Positions 1 to 12,211 of a DNA stretch of 64,000 nt are shown here, piece after piece. The notes under the pieces are model-generated. The model saw only the letters and a list, made by a program, of their open reading frames with translations, was not told where the DNA came from and searched no databases. Within the stretch, counting starts at the first letter, position 1; each line of letters begins with the position of its first letter. The stretch comes from Anthonomus grandis grandis (lineage: Eukaryota; Arthropoda; Insecta; Coleoptera; Curculionidae). Where the stretch lies: the NCBI RefSeq assembly GCF_022605725.1, contig NC_065547.1, positions 9,217,167 to 9,281,166 on the forward strand, given 5' to 3'. The translations under genes were made by a program, and so were the position numbers.

Positions 1-1620
1 GATAATTTACTTTTTGAACGCTCAGAGAAGCAATTTTATCGAAAGCTTAAAAACACTGCTCCAACAGATATTGCCATTAGCACTTACCATTTATTTAAAG
101 AAAACATCGAGGAGTTCTGGGGCACTCAATTAACAACAACTAGTGAATTCAACCTCAACACTGAGTGGCTAGATGAAGAACAAGCAAAGTTTCAAACATA
201 TAATCAAAAGGCATTTTTACCATTTACAATTGACGAAGTTACTAACGTCATAAGAAAGCTACGTAACTGAAAAGCACCAGACCCAGATCACTTCCAAAGG
301 TATTGGATTAAGAAATTGTCAACACTTTAATAACTGACCTACCCTCTAAACGACGTGCTTATGAATCCTCAGAATATGCCCAATTTTTTTAACATAAGTT
401 ACCACTTACCACTTTGTCAAAGGACCACACACCCAAGATCTGGCTAAATATAGTCCAATAACATGCTTACCCACACTCTATAAAATAAAAACATCTTACA
501 TCACAGAACGTATTTACAAACATTGTGATTAGAATAGCATCATAGCGGCTCAACAGACAGGATGTACCAGAGGTGCCATGGGGTGAAAAAAACAGCTAAT
601 TATTGACTCTGGAGTTTGCAAAAGAGGTATTTAGCACCAAGATAAACCTTTTCGCCGCATATATTGACTGCCGAAAAGCTTTTGATGCAGTTCCACATAA
701 ATTACTTATCAATGTCCTTAAATTGTACAAAATAGATAACCACATAAAGAACATCAATAAAACCCCAGGTGCTAAGCAGTAACTGCATTGGAACTAATAT
801 AATTCCCATTCATAGAGGGAGATTCCTTAAGTCCACTTTGGTTCTGCCTTGCCATAAACTCAATCACTCTCTAGCCAACTCAATTCAAATAGGTACAGAT
901 TTGGTCTAAAAAAGAATAATAGAGAATTAATAAGAGTAAACCATCTACTTTATATGGATGATTTAAAAATTCTTGCAGCAACACGAAATCAACTAGAACC
1001 GATGCTTAAGATAGTGGAAAAATTCTTAGATGACATCGGACTGACATTTGAACTGGATAGTGCCGAATTATGAACATTATTAAGAGTAAAGTACAACCAG
1101 GTGTCTTTCAGATAGAAAATTAAATTATTAAATTAAATCAGATAGAAAATTAACTTATTTAAAGCTATTAACACATATGGAGTCAGTTCATCAACTCAAT
1201 CTTTTGGTATTATAGGATGGACTAACACGGACATCAAAAATTTGCAAAGAAAGGCTAAAACATCTAACGAAAGCCATTAAGCATCATCCGAGGAAGAGGA
1301 ATGGCCGACATAGAGAAGCAAATTTAAGCAACGCATGTGACTTGCATTCCTTTTTCTTAAGAAAGGCTGAAACATCACACATTCATCATTCCGTATGTGA
1401 AGCAGATGACTCAACACCACTTAAACTCTAGGGGATTGAGATACCCATACGCCATAGCACCACGAGCAAAAAAAAAATGCAAGCTTGGATGAAAAAACCT
1501 CTACATGGAAGGCAGGTTCACGAGGTTCAACACGAGCATGTCGACATAGCGGCGTTGAACTACTGGTTGATTTCGGGACAGCTTTTCCCTGCAACTGAAG
1601 GGTTTCTTGTGGTTATCCAA
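1..1620 (+). pseudogene. R4/Dong-like non-LTR retrotransposon, 5' portion (RT), decayed
   Basis: Translating in shifting frames gives a non-LTR reverse transcriptase of the R4/Dong type, the group with a restriction-like endonuclease downstream of the RT. Visible blocks in order are the region before the RT (position 5 onward), a degraded KAPGPD-like motif (KAPDPDHF, about 270), YIDCRKAFDAVPHKLL (about 658), LLYMDDLKIL with the catalytic YMDD-type box (about 945), SFGIIGWTNTDIKNLQRK (about 1195) and the C-terminal WLISGQLFPATEGF block (about 1563). Several stops and frameshifts interrupt it. The element starts left of the window. It is continued after 6919, having been split by the Loa-type insertion. 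Family assignment rests on motif spacing and the downstream endonuclease block. Confidence 0.8.
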
Positions 1621-1629
1621 GATTAAGTA
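1621..1629 (+). repeat. Target-site duplication, left copy (GATTAAGTA)
   Basis: GATTAAGTA is repeated exactly at 6911-6919, directly after the poly(A) tail of the Loa-type element. In the R4-like reading frame, sequence before this copy and after the second one forms one continuous protein block (VIQD, then stop, then VIPIRNYL), which confirms the empty site. Confidence 0.9.
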
Positions 1630-2123
1630 TCGCAGTAAACATCTGCGGGGGTTTAGCAACCTGTCAGGCGCGTCTCCAGGTGGCGGATAGGAGAACGGCC
1701 GGAAAACCAGAAATGGTTCCGGTTAACGGTGACTATAAGGGAAGCCAACAGGCCTACACCCGTCCGGGCCAACTGAAGGTCATCGTCGCGGACCAGCTAT
1801 ATACCGTAAACCGTCCATTCGGCGCAACGACCCCCATGATCCTGAAAGGGAGCGTGGGGTACGTGCTGATGAGCGGCACGGGGAACTGGGCTTAACCACC
1901 CGGACCGCATGGTGAGAACACTATAAAATCTCCCAATTCTTAGGGTATGGCGCGCGCCAAGGGGGAAGCCCAGTCACTAGCGGCCAACCCTGGGGAACAA
2001 GGCGCACCCCATTGTATACAGCCTTACCCCTGCATGCGGGGCTCTGCTGGGGTAGACCACCCTTTCCCTAGCTACTCGTGGGAAGATCTATGATGGACCA
2101 AAATACCCAAAATACCAGAAGAA
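1630..2123 (+). promoter_or_regulatory. 5' leader of the Loa-type element
   Basis: A GC-rich, non-coding leader of about 490 bases lies between the left target duplication and the ORF1 start codon. Non-LTR elements of this group carry an internal promoter in this region, but no promoter motif is identifiable by eye. The short open frame at 1680-1895 shows no recognisable domain and is not called as a gene. Confidence 0.5.
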
Positions 2124-3077
2124 GTGAGCCAAGAGCAACCTTTGCCAGCAATGGCGGGACCTAAAGGAACCGCTGTTGAGAAGTCAACGGCGGGGCCGCA
2201 AGGAACCGCCGCTGAGAAAACCAAAGAGGGACCTGCCGGGAGGAAACGACCGTCGGGGGCTCAAAGACGAAAAGCCAAACTGTTGGCGGCCAAGGGAAGG
2301 GGGGGGAAGGGGCCCAAAGAGGCACTGACACCCACCCAGACCAAGGCCAATACGAGCGAGACGCAAAAACGACATCGCTCGGAGAGAGAAACTCCGCCGG
2401 AGTAAAAAAGACCCAGGAAGAAGCCCAGGGGCCCAAGACGGGAACCAGGGCTGTCCTATCGGGATGCTGTGGCGGGGGTTCTAAGAATGGCCATAACAGC
2501 TAAAAAATACCCCGAGGCATTCGTCTCGGAGGAGCAGGCAAACACCCTAAAGGGCTGGCTGCTCAACAAAACGCTCGCTCTGCAGAGCGGATCGCAAATT
2601 GCGCCCAAGTTTGCAGGCGTAAGCCACGGTGGGGGAATTCTTCATATCACCTGTGTCGACGAGTCAACTAAAAATTGGCTCGTCGAACTGGTGCAGAAGG
2701 AAACTCCCTGGGAAGGAGCTGAACTCCAGATAACGGAGGACGGCAAACTTCCCAGACCGGTGAAGGCAATAACCTGGGTGCCGGGACCTACTGAGGAACC
2801 GAAAGCACTCCTACACAAGCTGGATGTTCAAAACAACATCAACACCAGCTTGTGGAAAGTGCTCGATATGAGGAAGGACCAGGACGACAAGGGTTGCCTG
2901 GTAACGCTTCTCATGGACGAGAAATCCTGAGCCAAAGTAAGGGAAGCGAATCAATCGCTATACCTCAACTTTGGCAGCATAAAGATCAGACTCTCGGCCA
3001 GCAGCCAAGAGAAAGAGAAGAGGGACCAGGCAACCCCTATGGAAACAGAGGGATTGCCGGGAACCTCTTCTTCCTAA
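2124..3077 (+). pseudogene. Loa-type ORF1 protein with DUF4780-like domain, two in-frame stops
   Basis: The frame starting ATSAGCC-like at ATG 2124 runs to a TAA at 3075-3077 and is interrupted only by in-frame TAA (2403-2405) and TGA (2928-2930). The first third is Lys/Arg/Gly/Pro-rich, as expected for a nucleic-acid-binding tail. From about 2450 the sequence SYRDAVAGVLRMAI opens a domain resembling DUF4780, with blocks GGGILHITC, NWLVELV, PWEGAEL, and NTSLWKVLDM. That domain is common in insect non-LTR ORF1 proteins. After the TGA the same frame continues with REANQSLYLNFGSIKIRL, so the stop is a lesion, not the natural end. The likely role is RNA binding in the retrotransposon particle. 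Confidence 0.7.
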
Positions 3078-3091
3078 AATCGCTCTCCGCA

Positions 3092-6000
3092 ATGGGTGTG
3101 AGGCTGATACAAATAAACCTCCACCACTGCAAAGCAGCCACTGCAGCCTTACAAAAATGCATAGCCGACAATAATATTCAGATAGCCCTGATTCAGGAAC
3201 TTTATACTTACAGGGGCCACATAAGAGGACTAGGAAACCTCAACGGGAGACTAGTGTCAGACCCAAAAGAGGGACCTAACCTAAGAAGCTGTATCTTTAT
3301 AAGAAAAGATATAGAGGCCACACCGCTGTGGGAGTTTTGTGACAGGGACACAGCGGCGGTCAAAGTGCAAATCAAAACAGCGGAGAGGAGCTACGATACA
3401 ATAATAGTATCAGCATACTTTCCGCACGATCAACAAGGGGAACCACCTCCGACAACAGTTCGGAGGCTGATAGACCATCAAAGATTGGAAAACCTTATAA
3501 TAGGCTGTGACGCCAATGCTCACCACACTATCTGGGGAAGCACTGGAACAAACAAACGAGGCGAATCATTATTAAATTACTGTGCTGTACTAACTCCGGT
3601 CTAAATATACTTAATGTGAGGGAGGAACCGACCTTCGTCAACATACTCCGCAGAGAAGTAATTGATCTAACCATTGGCAAGGGACGCATCTGCGACCTCG
3701 TTAAAAAATGGCATGTATCTGACGAACCAAGTTTGTCGGATCACAGGAACATAAGATTCGATCTAGAATCTATGGATACAAATCCGGAGACCTACAGGAA
3801 CGCCAGGAAAACGGACTGGGACCTCTCCAATGAGATACTAGGACGCGAACTGGAGAACTGTCCAACGGAGGCAAAAGACAATGTAGAGCTCGAAGTGCTG
3901 ACAGAGTCAGTCACTGAGGCTATTAAAGTTGCTTTTGAAAATTCATGTCCACTAAGCAAACCACGTCAAGCAGGGAACACCTCATGGTGGAACCAAGAAT
4001 TGGGCGAGCTAAGGAAGACAGTAAGAAAGCTTTTTAACAGAGCCAAAAAAACTGGCGAGTGGAATCTATACAGACAATATAGCTACAATGATGCTATAAA
4101 AAGAGCAAAGAAAGAAGGGTGGAGGAAGCTATGCCGGGACCTAACAGAGACACCAGCATATGCTAGACTCCACAAGGCAATATCCAAAGGGCCACAACAA
4201 ACCCTAGGCTCTTGTCTAAAACCCGATGGAGAATATACGACAACCGAGGAAGAAACGCTTGGCTTAATGCTGAACACGCACTTTCCGGGATTGAAAATTC
4301 TCCATCAACCAGAACATACCCAGGACCCAACTCCTATCATTCCGAACAGGGGCAAAAGGGAACACTGGGAACTAGCAAAAAAGGTAGTAACCTACGAGAA
4401 GGTTAAATGGGCGATAAAATCCTTCAAACCATTCAAATCTCCCGGAATGGATGGCATAATGCCAATCATGTTACAGCGGGGTAGCGAATTGCTGCTGCCT
4501 GCACTATGTAAAATAATGCGGGCAAGTCTAGCCACGGCGCATATACCAGAGAGTTGGAGGGAAGCAAAGGTCGTGTTTCTACCAAAGACGGGACGCGACT
4601 CCCATGCGAAACCTAAATCCTTCCGACCAATCTGCCTTACATCATTCCTCCTAAAAACAGAGGAAAAGCACATAGAAAGGCATATCAGGGACAATGTATT
4701 ACGGGTCAACCCTCTACATCGACACCAGTATGCCTACCAAACAGGTAAATCTTGCGAATCAGCGATTCACGAGATAACCCAGAGGGTCGAACAATCTCTG
4801 AACAACAAAGAGATCGCCCTAGGAGCTTTCTTAGACATTGAGGGAGCATTCGACAATACATCATATGACTCAATCAACCGTGCGATAGCAGCACGAGGAA
4901 TACATCCCATGATGGGCGGCTGGATAACCCATATGCTAAATCATAGGAAAGTAGCAGCAAATCTCAACAGCACAACGGTTAAGGTCAAAGTGTGCAGGAG
5001 AACACCGCAAGGGGGCGTACTGTCACCGCTGCTGTGGAACCTTGTATCGGACAGCTTGCTGACACGACTGGAGAGGCAGCTTATCCTCGCTATAGGATAT
5101 GCTGACGATATAGTCATCCTTACACGAGGGGGTAGTCAGGCTCATGTATTCGAAAAAATGCAAAGAGCCCTGACTACTGTCGAGCACTGGTGTGAGGAAG
5201 AACAACTAAGGGTAAATCCCACAAAAACTATTCTGGTTTCCTTTACCAAAAGAAGGAAACTAGAGCCCATTAGAAACATAAAATTTTTATGGAGAAAATC
5301 TGCGACTTGAAGACGAGGTCAAATATCTAGGTATAACCCTGGATAAAAAACTCAGCTTCAAGAAGCATGTAATCCAGGCTACAAATAAAGCCACGAAAAC
5401 TCTTATGTACTGTAAGAGAATGTTCGGTAGATCATGGGGACTGTCACCAAAAATGGTACATTGGATGTACACGACAATGGTTAGACCCATCATTACATAC
5501 GCAGCACTTATATGGCGGCATGCGGCAGAAAAGAGGACTGTAATACAGATACTCAACAAAACACAACGAATAGCATGTCTGGGCATAACAGGAGCGATGT
5601 CAACAACGCCGACTGCTGCCCTAGAGAACCTGATAGGACTAAGCCCGCTACACTTAGTGGTACGGGCTGAAGCTATATCGGGGGCGAAAAGACTGCTGTC
5701 AAATGGCGCAACAATCCTATCGAAAGATGGGCACAATGCCTTATTTGACAAGATACAGGACCTTGGGCGCCTGGCCCTAAGAACAGACAGAACCAAGGTC
5801 ACATACCTAGACAAACCTTTTGTCATCAAAGAGAAAAGGGGACCACTGGACGCAGAAGCGGACAGGCTCAGGCAAAGAGGTTACTCAGTATGGCATACGG
5901 CAACCAAACGATCCAAGATCGGGGTAGCTGTGGGCATGGTGGAGGACGAACAACAAGGCAGACAACTCATGCTAAACCTGGGCCTGGAAACAACAAATTT

Positions 6001-6719
6001 ACAGGCAAGCATAATAGGAATACAAACCTGTGTCCAACTGATAATAGAAGGGCTGCCAAGAGGCAAAACTTTCGCAATTTTCACAGGAGACCAGGCTGCA
6101 ACACTTGCACTACAACAGTTCAAGACTAAGTCAAAGACTGTGCAAAGCTGCTGGGAGGATCTCAGGAACCTCGCCGAAGCGCAAAATAGGCCAGAGAAAA
6201 TCCTAGCAGAGAATATGGGCTGCAAGAAGGGCTATACAACTTGCAACTCAGGGAGCCAGCAACAGCCTGGTAGGCCCTGAACCAACATGTTGTGTCAACG
6301 ATAAGACCTGGAAGAGGGAAATCGGCAACTGGCTAACAAACCAGAACAAATCCTACTGGGAACAGCTGCCAAAGATAGAACAATCCAAACAACCTATAGG
6401 CAGCCGACCCTTCAAGAAGGGTGAGAACATACTGGGCCTCTCCAGACAACAACTGCGAAGGGTCGCGGGGCTATTTACAGGCCATGCGCCCAGCAGGAAA
6501 CACCTGCATACGCTAGGGAAATCAGTTACCTCGCTATGTAGGGGATGCAATGAGGAGGACGAAACAACTCTTCACATACTGTGCTTCTGTGAAGCATTTA
6601 ATCAAACCAGGGCAACATTCCTGGGGAAAGAGAAACCCTCACCAGAGGGTATAAGAAATCTACCACTGGGCACAATCCTGGACTTCCTTGAAGCTACAGA
6701 ATTGAACCTGTGGGACTAA
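3092..6719 (+). pseudogene. Loa-type ORF2: endonuclease, reverse transcriptase, RNase H-like, zinc cluster
   Basis: The start is the ATG of MGVRLIQINLHHCKAA, the first strand of the apurinic-type endonuclease. Endonuclease blocks follow: IQELY, GCDANAHHTIWGS and SDHRNI. The RT (about 4400-5250) has KSPGMDGI, FRPICLTSF, FLDIEGAFDNTS, TPQGGVLSPLLWN and the catalytic GYADDIVIL. A thumb block (VKYLGITLDKKLSF) and an RNase H-like block (IFTGDQAATLAL) come next. The end carries CRGCNEEDETTLHILC, a Cys/His cluster typical of this group, before TAA 6717. Single-base shifts fall near 3585, at the A/T run near 5283, and near 6215. In the RNase H block the expected SDSQ-like catalytic Asp context reads TGDQ, which is probably decayed. 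Confidence 0.8.
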
Positions 6720-6896
6720 ACATATGGGACACAATAGGACTGCTTCTTAGCAGACCGCAGTGTAGGGAGCCACAAGGCACCACCCAGCGGTGGAGTTTTA
6801 GTGGGTACAGGACGAAACAGACTCGACACTGAGTACCACACTACTGGGGGCGGCGCCGCGTAACTAGTGTTCATAAAGAATTTCTCCACCGACCCC

Positions 6897-6919
6897 AAAA
6901 AAAAAAAAAAGATTAAGTA
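6897..6919 (+). repeat. Poly(A) tail (6897-6910) and right target-site duplication (6911-6919)
   Basis: Fourteen A residues end the Loa-type element and are followed immediately by GATTAAGTA, matching 1621-1629. This is the signature of target-primed reverse transcription. Confidence 0.9.
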
Positions 6920-7510
6920 ATACCAATAAGAAATTATTTAAGGTTTGCCGTAGGTGAGTACATTCAGCATGTCACAGGTGGATGTCAAACTTTTGCACGT
7001 AAAGAACGGCATGATGTAGTTGCAAAGATACTGCCATATTATAGCTATAAACCGGAACCAGTTCTTGAAAATGAGCAACACAAATTGTATTGGGATCGCA
7101 CTGTACTTGCGGACCAACGAGTAAGTAACAATAGGCCTGACCTAATACTAATCGATAAAATTTCTAGGAAGACAACCTAAATTCCCAATAATAATAACCT
7201 AACAGCGAAAAATAATGAAAGAATTATTAAGTACAGGGATCTAGAGCACCAGATAGAAAGCATCTATAAGGTAATGCAGAAGTCGACGCTATTACCCCTA
7301 TCGTCAGAAAATTCATTGGAAGGGCAGATAACTTTAATTAGTTTAAAAAAGATATCATGTACTTTTAGTCTTAAGTTTATTATTCATGAGAGCTTTATCC
7401 TTCTGATATCTGATATATCTGGGATAAGTCAATGGTCCCCCTTACCAAGTGCGATTACCGTTTGGCATGAAATCTGAGAGTAATAATAATATTAATAATA
7501 AAATAAATAA
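6920..7510 (+). pseudogene. R4/Dong-like element, 3' portion with restriction-like endonuclease
   Basis: Reading on from the right target duplication gives PIRNYLRF, HVTGGCQTFARKERHDVVAKIL, YYSYKPEPVLEN, LYWDRTVLADQRV and NRPDLILID. The last block, with PD then D, is the catalytic core of the restriction-like endonuclease of R4/R2-type elements. A decayed C-terminal tail (KYRDLEHQIESIYKV, about 7220) follows, and the element fades into a TAA/AAT-rich tail at about 7480-7510. This is the same copy as 1-1620, interrupted by the Loa-type insertion. Confidence 0.8.
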
Positions 7511-8800
7511 GTGTAATTCAAAGATTAGAATGGTATAGTTTAAATTGTATGTTTCATTTTTGGACGACATTATCAATTTTTCAAGAGATTTAATATTTAA
7601 ATAAAACAAAATTGTTTTTCTACGTGAAATGTATTTTACTCATCACTAAAAAACGCTACACATTTAAAGAGAACGAAATTAAATTCCTACCTGGATGTAT
7701 TAAATTCCCTCTTGTAATCTCATACGTCTTGTAATTCGTGCCTAATAAAAGTACGCTCCCTTATATTTGAGAAAAGTGCTGAATAGTTTATTAAAGAAGA
7801 ATTTTTAAAGCTGTTCTTAAAGCGTAAAGAAAAAGAAAGTTAGGAGTAGAATTAGATTATGTCAAATTTTATATGTCAATAACAACATACTTTTCGTCCC
7901 AGGAGTATTACCCCAGGTTCAACTATCTAAAATCCAATTATTGTATTTTCCCCCTTGTGTTTTGACCTGTTTAGCCATTATATTTTATGGGTCAAAAGTG
8001 AAATTATATCCTGACATTACCGGATTGAAATGTTTGCTTTAATCTCAATGGTATGTTTTATTATGGCCCAATTAAGTTCGCATTGCCTTTTTATGGACCT
8101 AATTCAATTAGTGAAAGGCCAGATATCATAAAAAGGCTATAAATTTATTATTTTGCTGGATAATAATTAATATAAATTTTTTTAGGTGCTGATTTTATAC
8201 ATAAGCAAAAACCAAACCGACAGTGTGTTTAAATGGGATTTTCCGGATCATTTTATTAAAGGAATTTATCAGTCTACCCTAGTCCTTTGGGATAAAATTA
8301 ATTATAGGACTCTCTGAGGGGCTTTAGCCATCGTAACGACTTTCTAGAGAAATACCAAAGTTTTTATATGAAGGTCGTATATTCCGCAAAAATGCTGGAT
8401 AATAAAATTACATTGACGTTTATCTGACTTTTGACGGATATTATTATTAAAAAAACCACGCCCAAAAATTAAATTAAAAAAAATTCCGACAGATCGTTCT
8501 AAAAACATTGACTGTCACAAAAGTTATAGTTTAGGTGAAGTTAGTTGGACAACCATAAAAACTAAAAACGTTTAGCACTCGGCGTTTTCTTTATGAGGCA
8601 TTGGCGTGCATATAATTTTTGTTTCTCTGGTTTGTAATAATAATTTTTTAAATTGGGTAATTTTTTGACTGTTAAATCTTTTTTTTTATTATCAATTTAA
8701 TTTTCATAATTACTTTCATTCATAATTTTTTCATACTTAATTTCCAAAATGAAAATATAGACTTATATAAATTTATTCTTAAAGTAATTCTTGAACATAC
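7511..8800. other. Unassigned AT-rich sequence, probably GPCR intron
   Basis: No supported gene, RNA or repeat was found. It lies on the 3' side of GPCR exon 8801-9106 (the gene reads leftward), so it is best explained as the next intron. No exon for TM6 or TM7, such as an NPxxY-like block, could be found on the minus strand. Confidence 0.4.
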
Positions 8801-9106
8801 CTGGAACAGCGAACACAAAAACAAACCAAACGATCGCGATCACATCTTGGGGAATCGGTGAATTGTCATATTCCATCCTGCAGAGGGTGATCGCCAGATC
8901 TGGACCATAAGCCACCGGCTGTAACTCGGCTATCCAGAGATTGGGAGAAAACAGGATCAGCGATAAACCCCATAAGGCGAAAATCGTCACTACGGTGGTG
9001 GTTTTGTTGAAACATTTATACCTTAATCCAAATGGACGGATTATCGCTAAGTATCTGTCTACTGCCATCGTTGTTATGGTGAATATGCTGCTTGCCACTG
9101 AGACTC
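8801..9106 (-). CDS. Rhodopsin-family peptide-type GPCR, exon covering TM3 end to TM5 start
   Basis: The minus strand has a clean acceptor (TTTCAG before GAGTCTC) at 9106/9107 and a donor (CCAG before GTATGT) at 8801/8800. The exon encodes VSVASSIFTITTMAVDRYLAI, ending TM3 with the DRY G-protein-coupling motif, then a basic loop, TM4 (TTVVTIFALWGLSLILFSP), a second extracellular loop with the conserved Cys (ITLCRMEY) and the start of TM5 (IAIVWFVFVFAVP). The phase matches the donor at 25187, because the split Gly codon is g|ga. The frame is intact. It is a cell-surface neuropeptide-receptor-like protein; the ligand cannot be read from this fragment. Trissin, allatotropin or orexin-like receptors are possible relatives, but this is inference. 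Confidence 0.85.
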
Positions 9107-10183
9107 CTGAAACATAACAAAGTCCAAGATTAGTTATTTTATATGCAAGTCACTATCTATAATTATATTTTTAAATTCTACGTCAAATTTTAAAAATTCC
9201 CATTGCTCACTTGTCTACTTTTGTTGAATAATTGCTGTTGTTGAACCTCTTAATGGCCATAACATTGTTGGAAATCTAGGTAATCATTCATTAAATTTTT
9301 AGGTCCAAATAATAATTTGAAGCTACTTTGACGTAATAGATTCCATATTTCAGGTTTTCATTTTTTTTTTCTGGAACGAATGGTTTTAATAGGCGTTGAA
9401 TGGAGATTTCTTTCCAATATCGTATAGAAAAAACAAGGAAGTATTTATCATGTCCTAAATGGCTTTTTTGAGACGTAATTAATTAATCATCCTTAAGGAT
9501 GGTGAAGTTTGCCCTATATGTTACGTGCTCCTACGTAAAAATCAATATTTTACTTAATTAATGTCATGCTCTTTTTTTAATTAAAATATTATTTTTAAAT
9601 TCGGTCGTTGTTAGCTTATGTAGATCGATCGGCTATGGAAGAATTGCTATTAGAATTTATTTTAAGGAAACTATGGAGAAAGGTTTTTTGGAATAATTTA
9701 TTGTGGAACCAATATATCAATGATATGATTCATTTATTAATATATTTATCTCAATCTCTTTAAAATATCTTTTTCAAATATTTTATTTTTAACTTGATCA
9801 TTAAAAATATATATTGAAAAATATCTGACTCCTCTTTAGAACAGATGTAAATATCCATCCTATAATAAGAGTATGTACATTTCAAATGTTTCTGATAAAC
9901 TTAATTTACTTTAGACCTCATTATAAGAAAAACATGGAGTTATAGATATGCAATGGAAATTTCATTAAGACTTGGGGCTAAAGAATTTGTTCTGATCACT
10001 TTCCTTTTAATTAATTTTAATATTGCTGACACTACTGATACTGCTGGCTTTCACTTCCTGTGTTCACTCAGACGAGACGAATATTTAGAGTCTAAGAAAG
10101 TGTTTTTATTTTCTGTAGATATTTTTTTTAATTAAACGATCAAATAAACTTACCTGAAGTTCGATCGAAATTATATTAGTCAG
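9107..10183 (-). other. GPCR intron sequence, no feature seen
   Basis: AT-rich DNA between the GPCR exon and the truncated end of the DIRS element. Open frames here are short and lack recognisable motifs. It is part of the intron between exons 8801-9106 and 25187-25329. Confidence 0.5.
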
Positions 10184-10375
10184 CCAGTTTTTATTATTAC
10201 CTCTTTTATATTTGCTTCAAACATGTTGAGATTTTGTTCTTTACAAAACTCCCACCAAAGTTTGTAATTGACTCCGTATTGTTTAATGGTTGCCTCCGAG
10301 AGTGAGAGTAATGTTGTCTCAATCACACACTCCGGTACTTGTTGTAGTATTAGAGACTTCCGGATAGTCTCGCGG
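10184..10375 (-). pseudogene. DIRS tyrosine recombinase, N-terminal fragment
   Basis: Minus-strand translation gives ECVIETTLLSLSEATIKQYGV, then NYKLWWEFCKEQNLNMFEA and IKEVII. This matches the core-binding (SAM-like) domain at the start of DIRS tyrosine recombinases. The catalytic domain with the R-H-R-Y residues is absent because homology stops at about 10190. Confidence 0.65.
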
Positions 10376-12205
10376 CTACCAAGGTAAGACTCGCAGATAA
10401 TGGGTGGGGCTTTTTGTTAAAAGGACAAACCAAAAGATTGAGGTGTGGTTCAAGTAAAAAGGGGTTTTCGACGCAAAGTTTCACGAAAAGTGGATACCAT
10501 GCTTGAGATTGCCAATACGGTACCATTAAGATACCCTCAGCCTTGTCTTGTATTATTTTTTGTAAAACCCTTAAAATTACCGCGAATGAAGGAAAGGCAT
10601 AAAAATGTAAATTTTTCCATAAAAGGGTGAAAGCATCGCAAGCATAGGCACCTGGGTTTCTTAGCTAAGAAATGTATTTTCTACATTTGAAATTACTGCT
10701 GGAGGCAAATAAGTCCACATCTGGAACCCCGAACCTTCGAGTAATACGATCAAATGCATAATTATCTAAAGACCATTCAGTCTCGGATTGTAGAGCTCGC
10801 GACTCTAAGTCTGCCTTCCAGTTGTCCTTGGTATTAATATAGGATGCAAAAACCCATAAATTGCGTTGCTCGCACCACTGCCAAATCATTCTGGATAGAT
10901 CGTGCAGGTTAGGGTATTTTACGCTGCCCATGCGGTTTATACAGGCCACGGTTGCTGTATTGTCACAACGTATCAAAATGTTGCAATTTCTCAATGATAT
11001 AGCAAAACATTTAAGACCTATAAAAATAGCTTGAAGTTCTCTTTTATCTTCAAAAGTCCACCAACCATGAGCTCCCTCATTATTACAATAAACTCCCCAT
11101 CCAGAAAGTGAAGAGTCTGTAAAAATTTCCAAATTAAATAAATCTTGTTTGATATCGTTATAAGAATAGTCGATGTTTTGCAACCACCATGAGAAATCTG
11201 ATAAGGAAGGAATTATCATAGATTTATTAAAATCCATATCATTTTCCTGGAGAGCTTTTAATTTTTCCCTTTCGAATAATTTCGTATACAGCCAGCCATA
11301 TTTTATTGCAGGACAGGCTGAAATTAATAATCCTATAAATTGAGCAAATTTCCGGATTTTTGTTTTATTAGTTTCTTGAAAATATAAAATCCAGTATTTA
11401 ATATTTTCCCTTTTTTCTAAAGGAAGCTCTATTTTTAAGGAGTTAGTATCCAAAATGAAGCCTTAAAATTTTTGAAGAACCTTTTTGAAGGTACCAAAAT
11501 GCTTTTTTCCGGGTTTATGATGAAACCTAAAGATTTTAGAATATTTATAACTCTTTCAGATTTAATTTTACAATCCGTAAAAGTTTCACCAAAAATTAAA
11601 AAAATCATCCAGATAATTTACACATATGATGTTCTGCATTCTAAAATATTGTACAACTGGTTTAAGGATTTTGGTAAATCCATGAGGCACTGATGATAAA
11701 CCGAAGAGTAGGCACGTAAATTCATATAATTGATTTTTAAAGACAAAATGCAAATATTTTCGATATTCATTTGACATAGAAACCAAAAAATAAGCGTCTT
11801 TCAAATCAATGGAAACTAGAAACCAATCCTTCTGAATGAGCCTTAAAACAGTTCTAATATCTTCTAGTTTAAAATGGGGAGCTTCGACAAATTGTTTTAA
11901 ATTGAGAATAAATCGCTTTTTCCCATTTGATTTTTCAGCTAAGAAAAAGTTTGATAAAAATTGGTCGTAAAGTGGCTCGCACTTGACAACCGCCTCCTTT
12001 GTTAGTGATTTATCTATTTCCTTTGATAGAAATTCTTCATCTGTTTTAGTAAAAGATATAGATCTAGGGAGATTAGTTTGGATTGGCGGCTCGCTTAAGG
12101 GTATGTCGTAACCTTTAATCCATCTTAAAATAATGGAATTTGAAGTTATAAATTTCCAATTTTCGCAAAACTTTGAAAGTCGACCAGCAGTTCGGTATAA
12201 ACATA
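10376..12205 (-). pseudogene. DIRS reverse transcriptase / RNase H, frameshifted
   Basis: The frame begins near 12193 with AGRLSKFCENWKFITS and RWIKGYDIPLSEPPIQTNLP, standard for DIRS pol. RT blocks follow: KSNGKKRFILNLK, SIDLKDAYFLVSM, YEFTCLLFGLSSVPHGFTKILKPV and NYLDDF (catalytic LDD, about 11600). The RNase H domain at 11453-10665 has IFTDSSLSGWG, RELQAI, IRCDNTATVACINR and the DIRS-specific tail FGVPDVDLFAS. A TAG near 10675 interrupts the connection domain, which goes on as PGAYACDAFTLLWKNLHFYA and GILMVPYWQSQAWYP. Single-base shifts occur in the T-run near 11595 and near 11465. Confidence 0.85.
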
Positions 12206-12211
12206 CCTCGT

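Larger units (their letters stand above)
1630..6910 (+). mobile_element. Loa-type non-LTR retrotransposon, near full length, nested in the R4-like element
   Basis: A 5.28 kb element with a 5' leader (1630-2123), ORF1 (2124-3077), ORF2 (3092-6719), a short 3' UTR and a 14-base poly(A) tail (6897-6910). It is flanked by a 9 bp target duplication. Its GC content is visibly higher than that of the surrounding AT-rich DNA. The apurinic endonuclease, RT, RNase H-like region and terminal CCHC-type cysteine cluster are in the order of the I/Loa group. Two in-frame stops in ORF1 and three single-base shifts in ORF2 make this copy inactive, but few lesions suggest a fairly recent insertion. Confidence 0.85.

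Noticed and set aside
1680..1895. Small gene in the Loa-type leader
   Set aside because: It overlaps the GC-rich 5' leader, has no domain and is not followed by coding sequence in frame.
9953..10135. Small plus-strand gene with a signal-peptide-like start
   Set aside because: It sits within the GPCR intron beside a truncated DIRS element, and the hydrophobic look is explained by T-rich sequence. No family resemblance.
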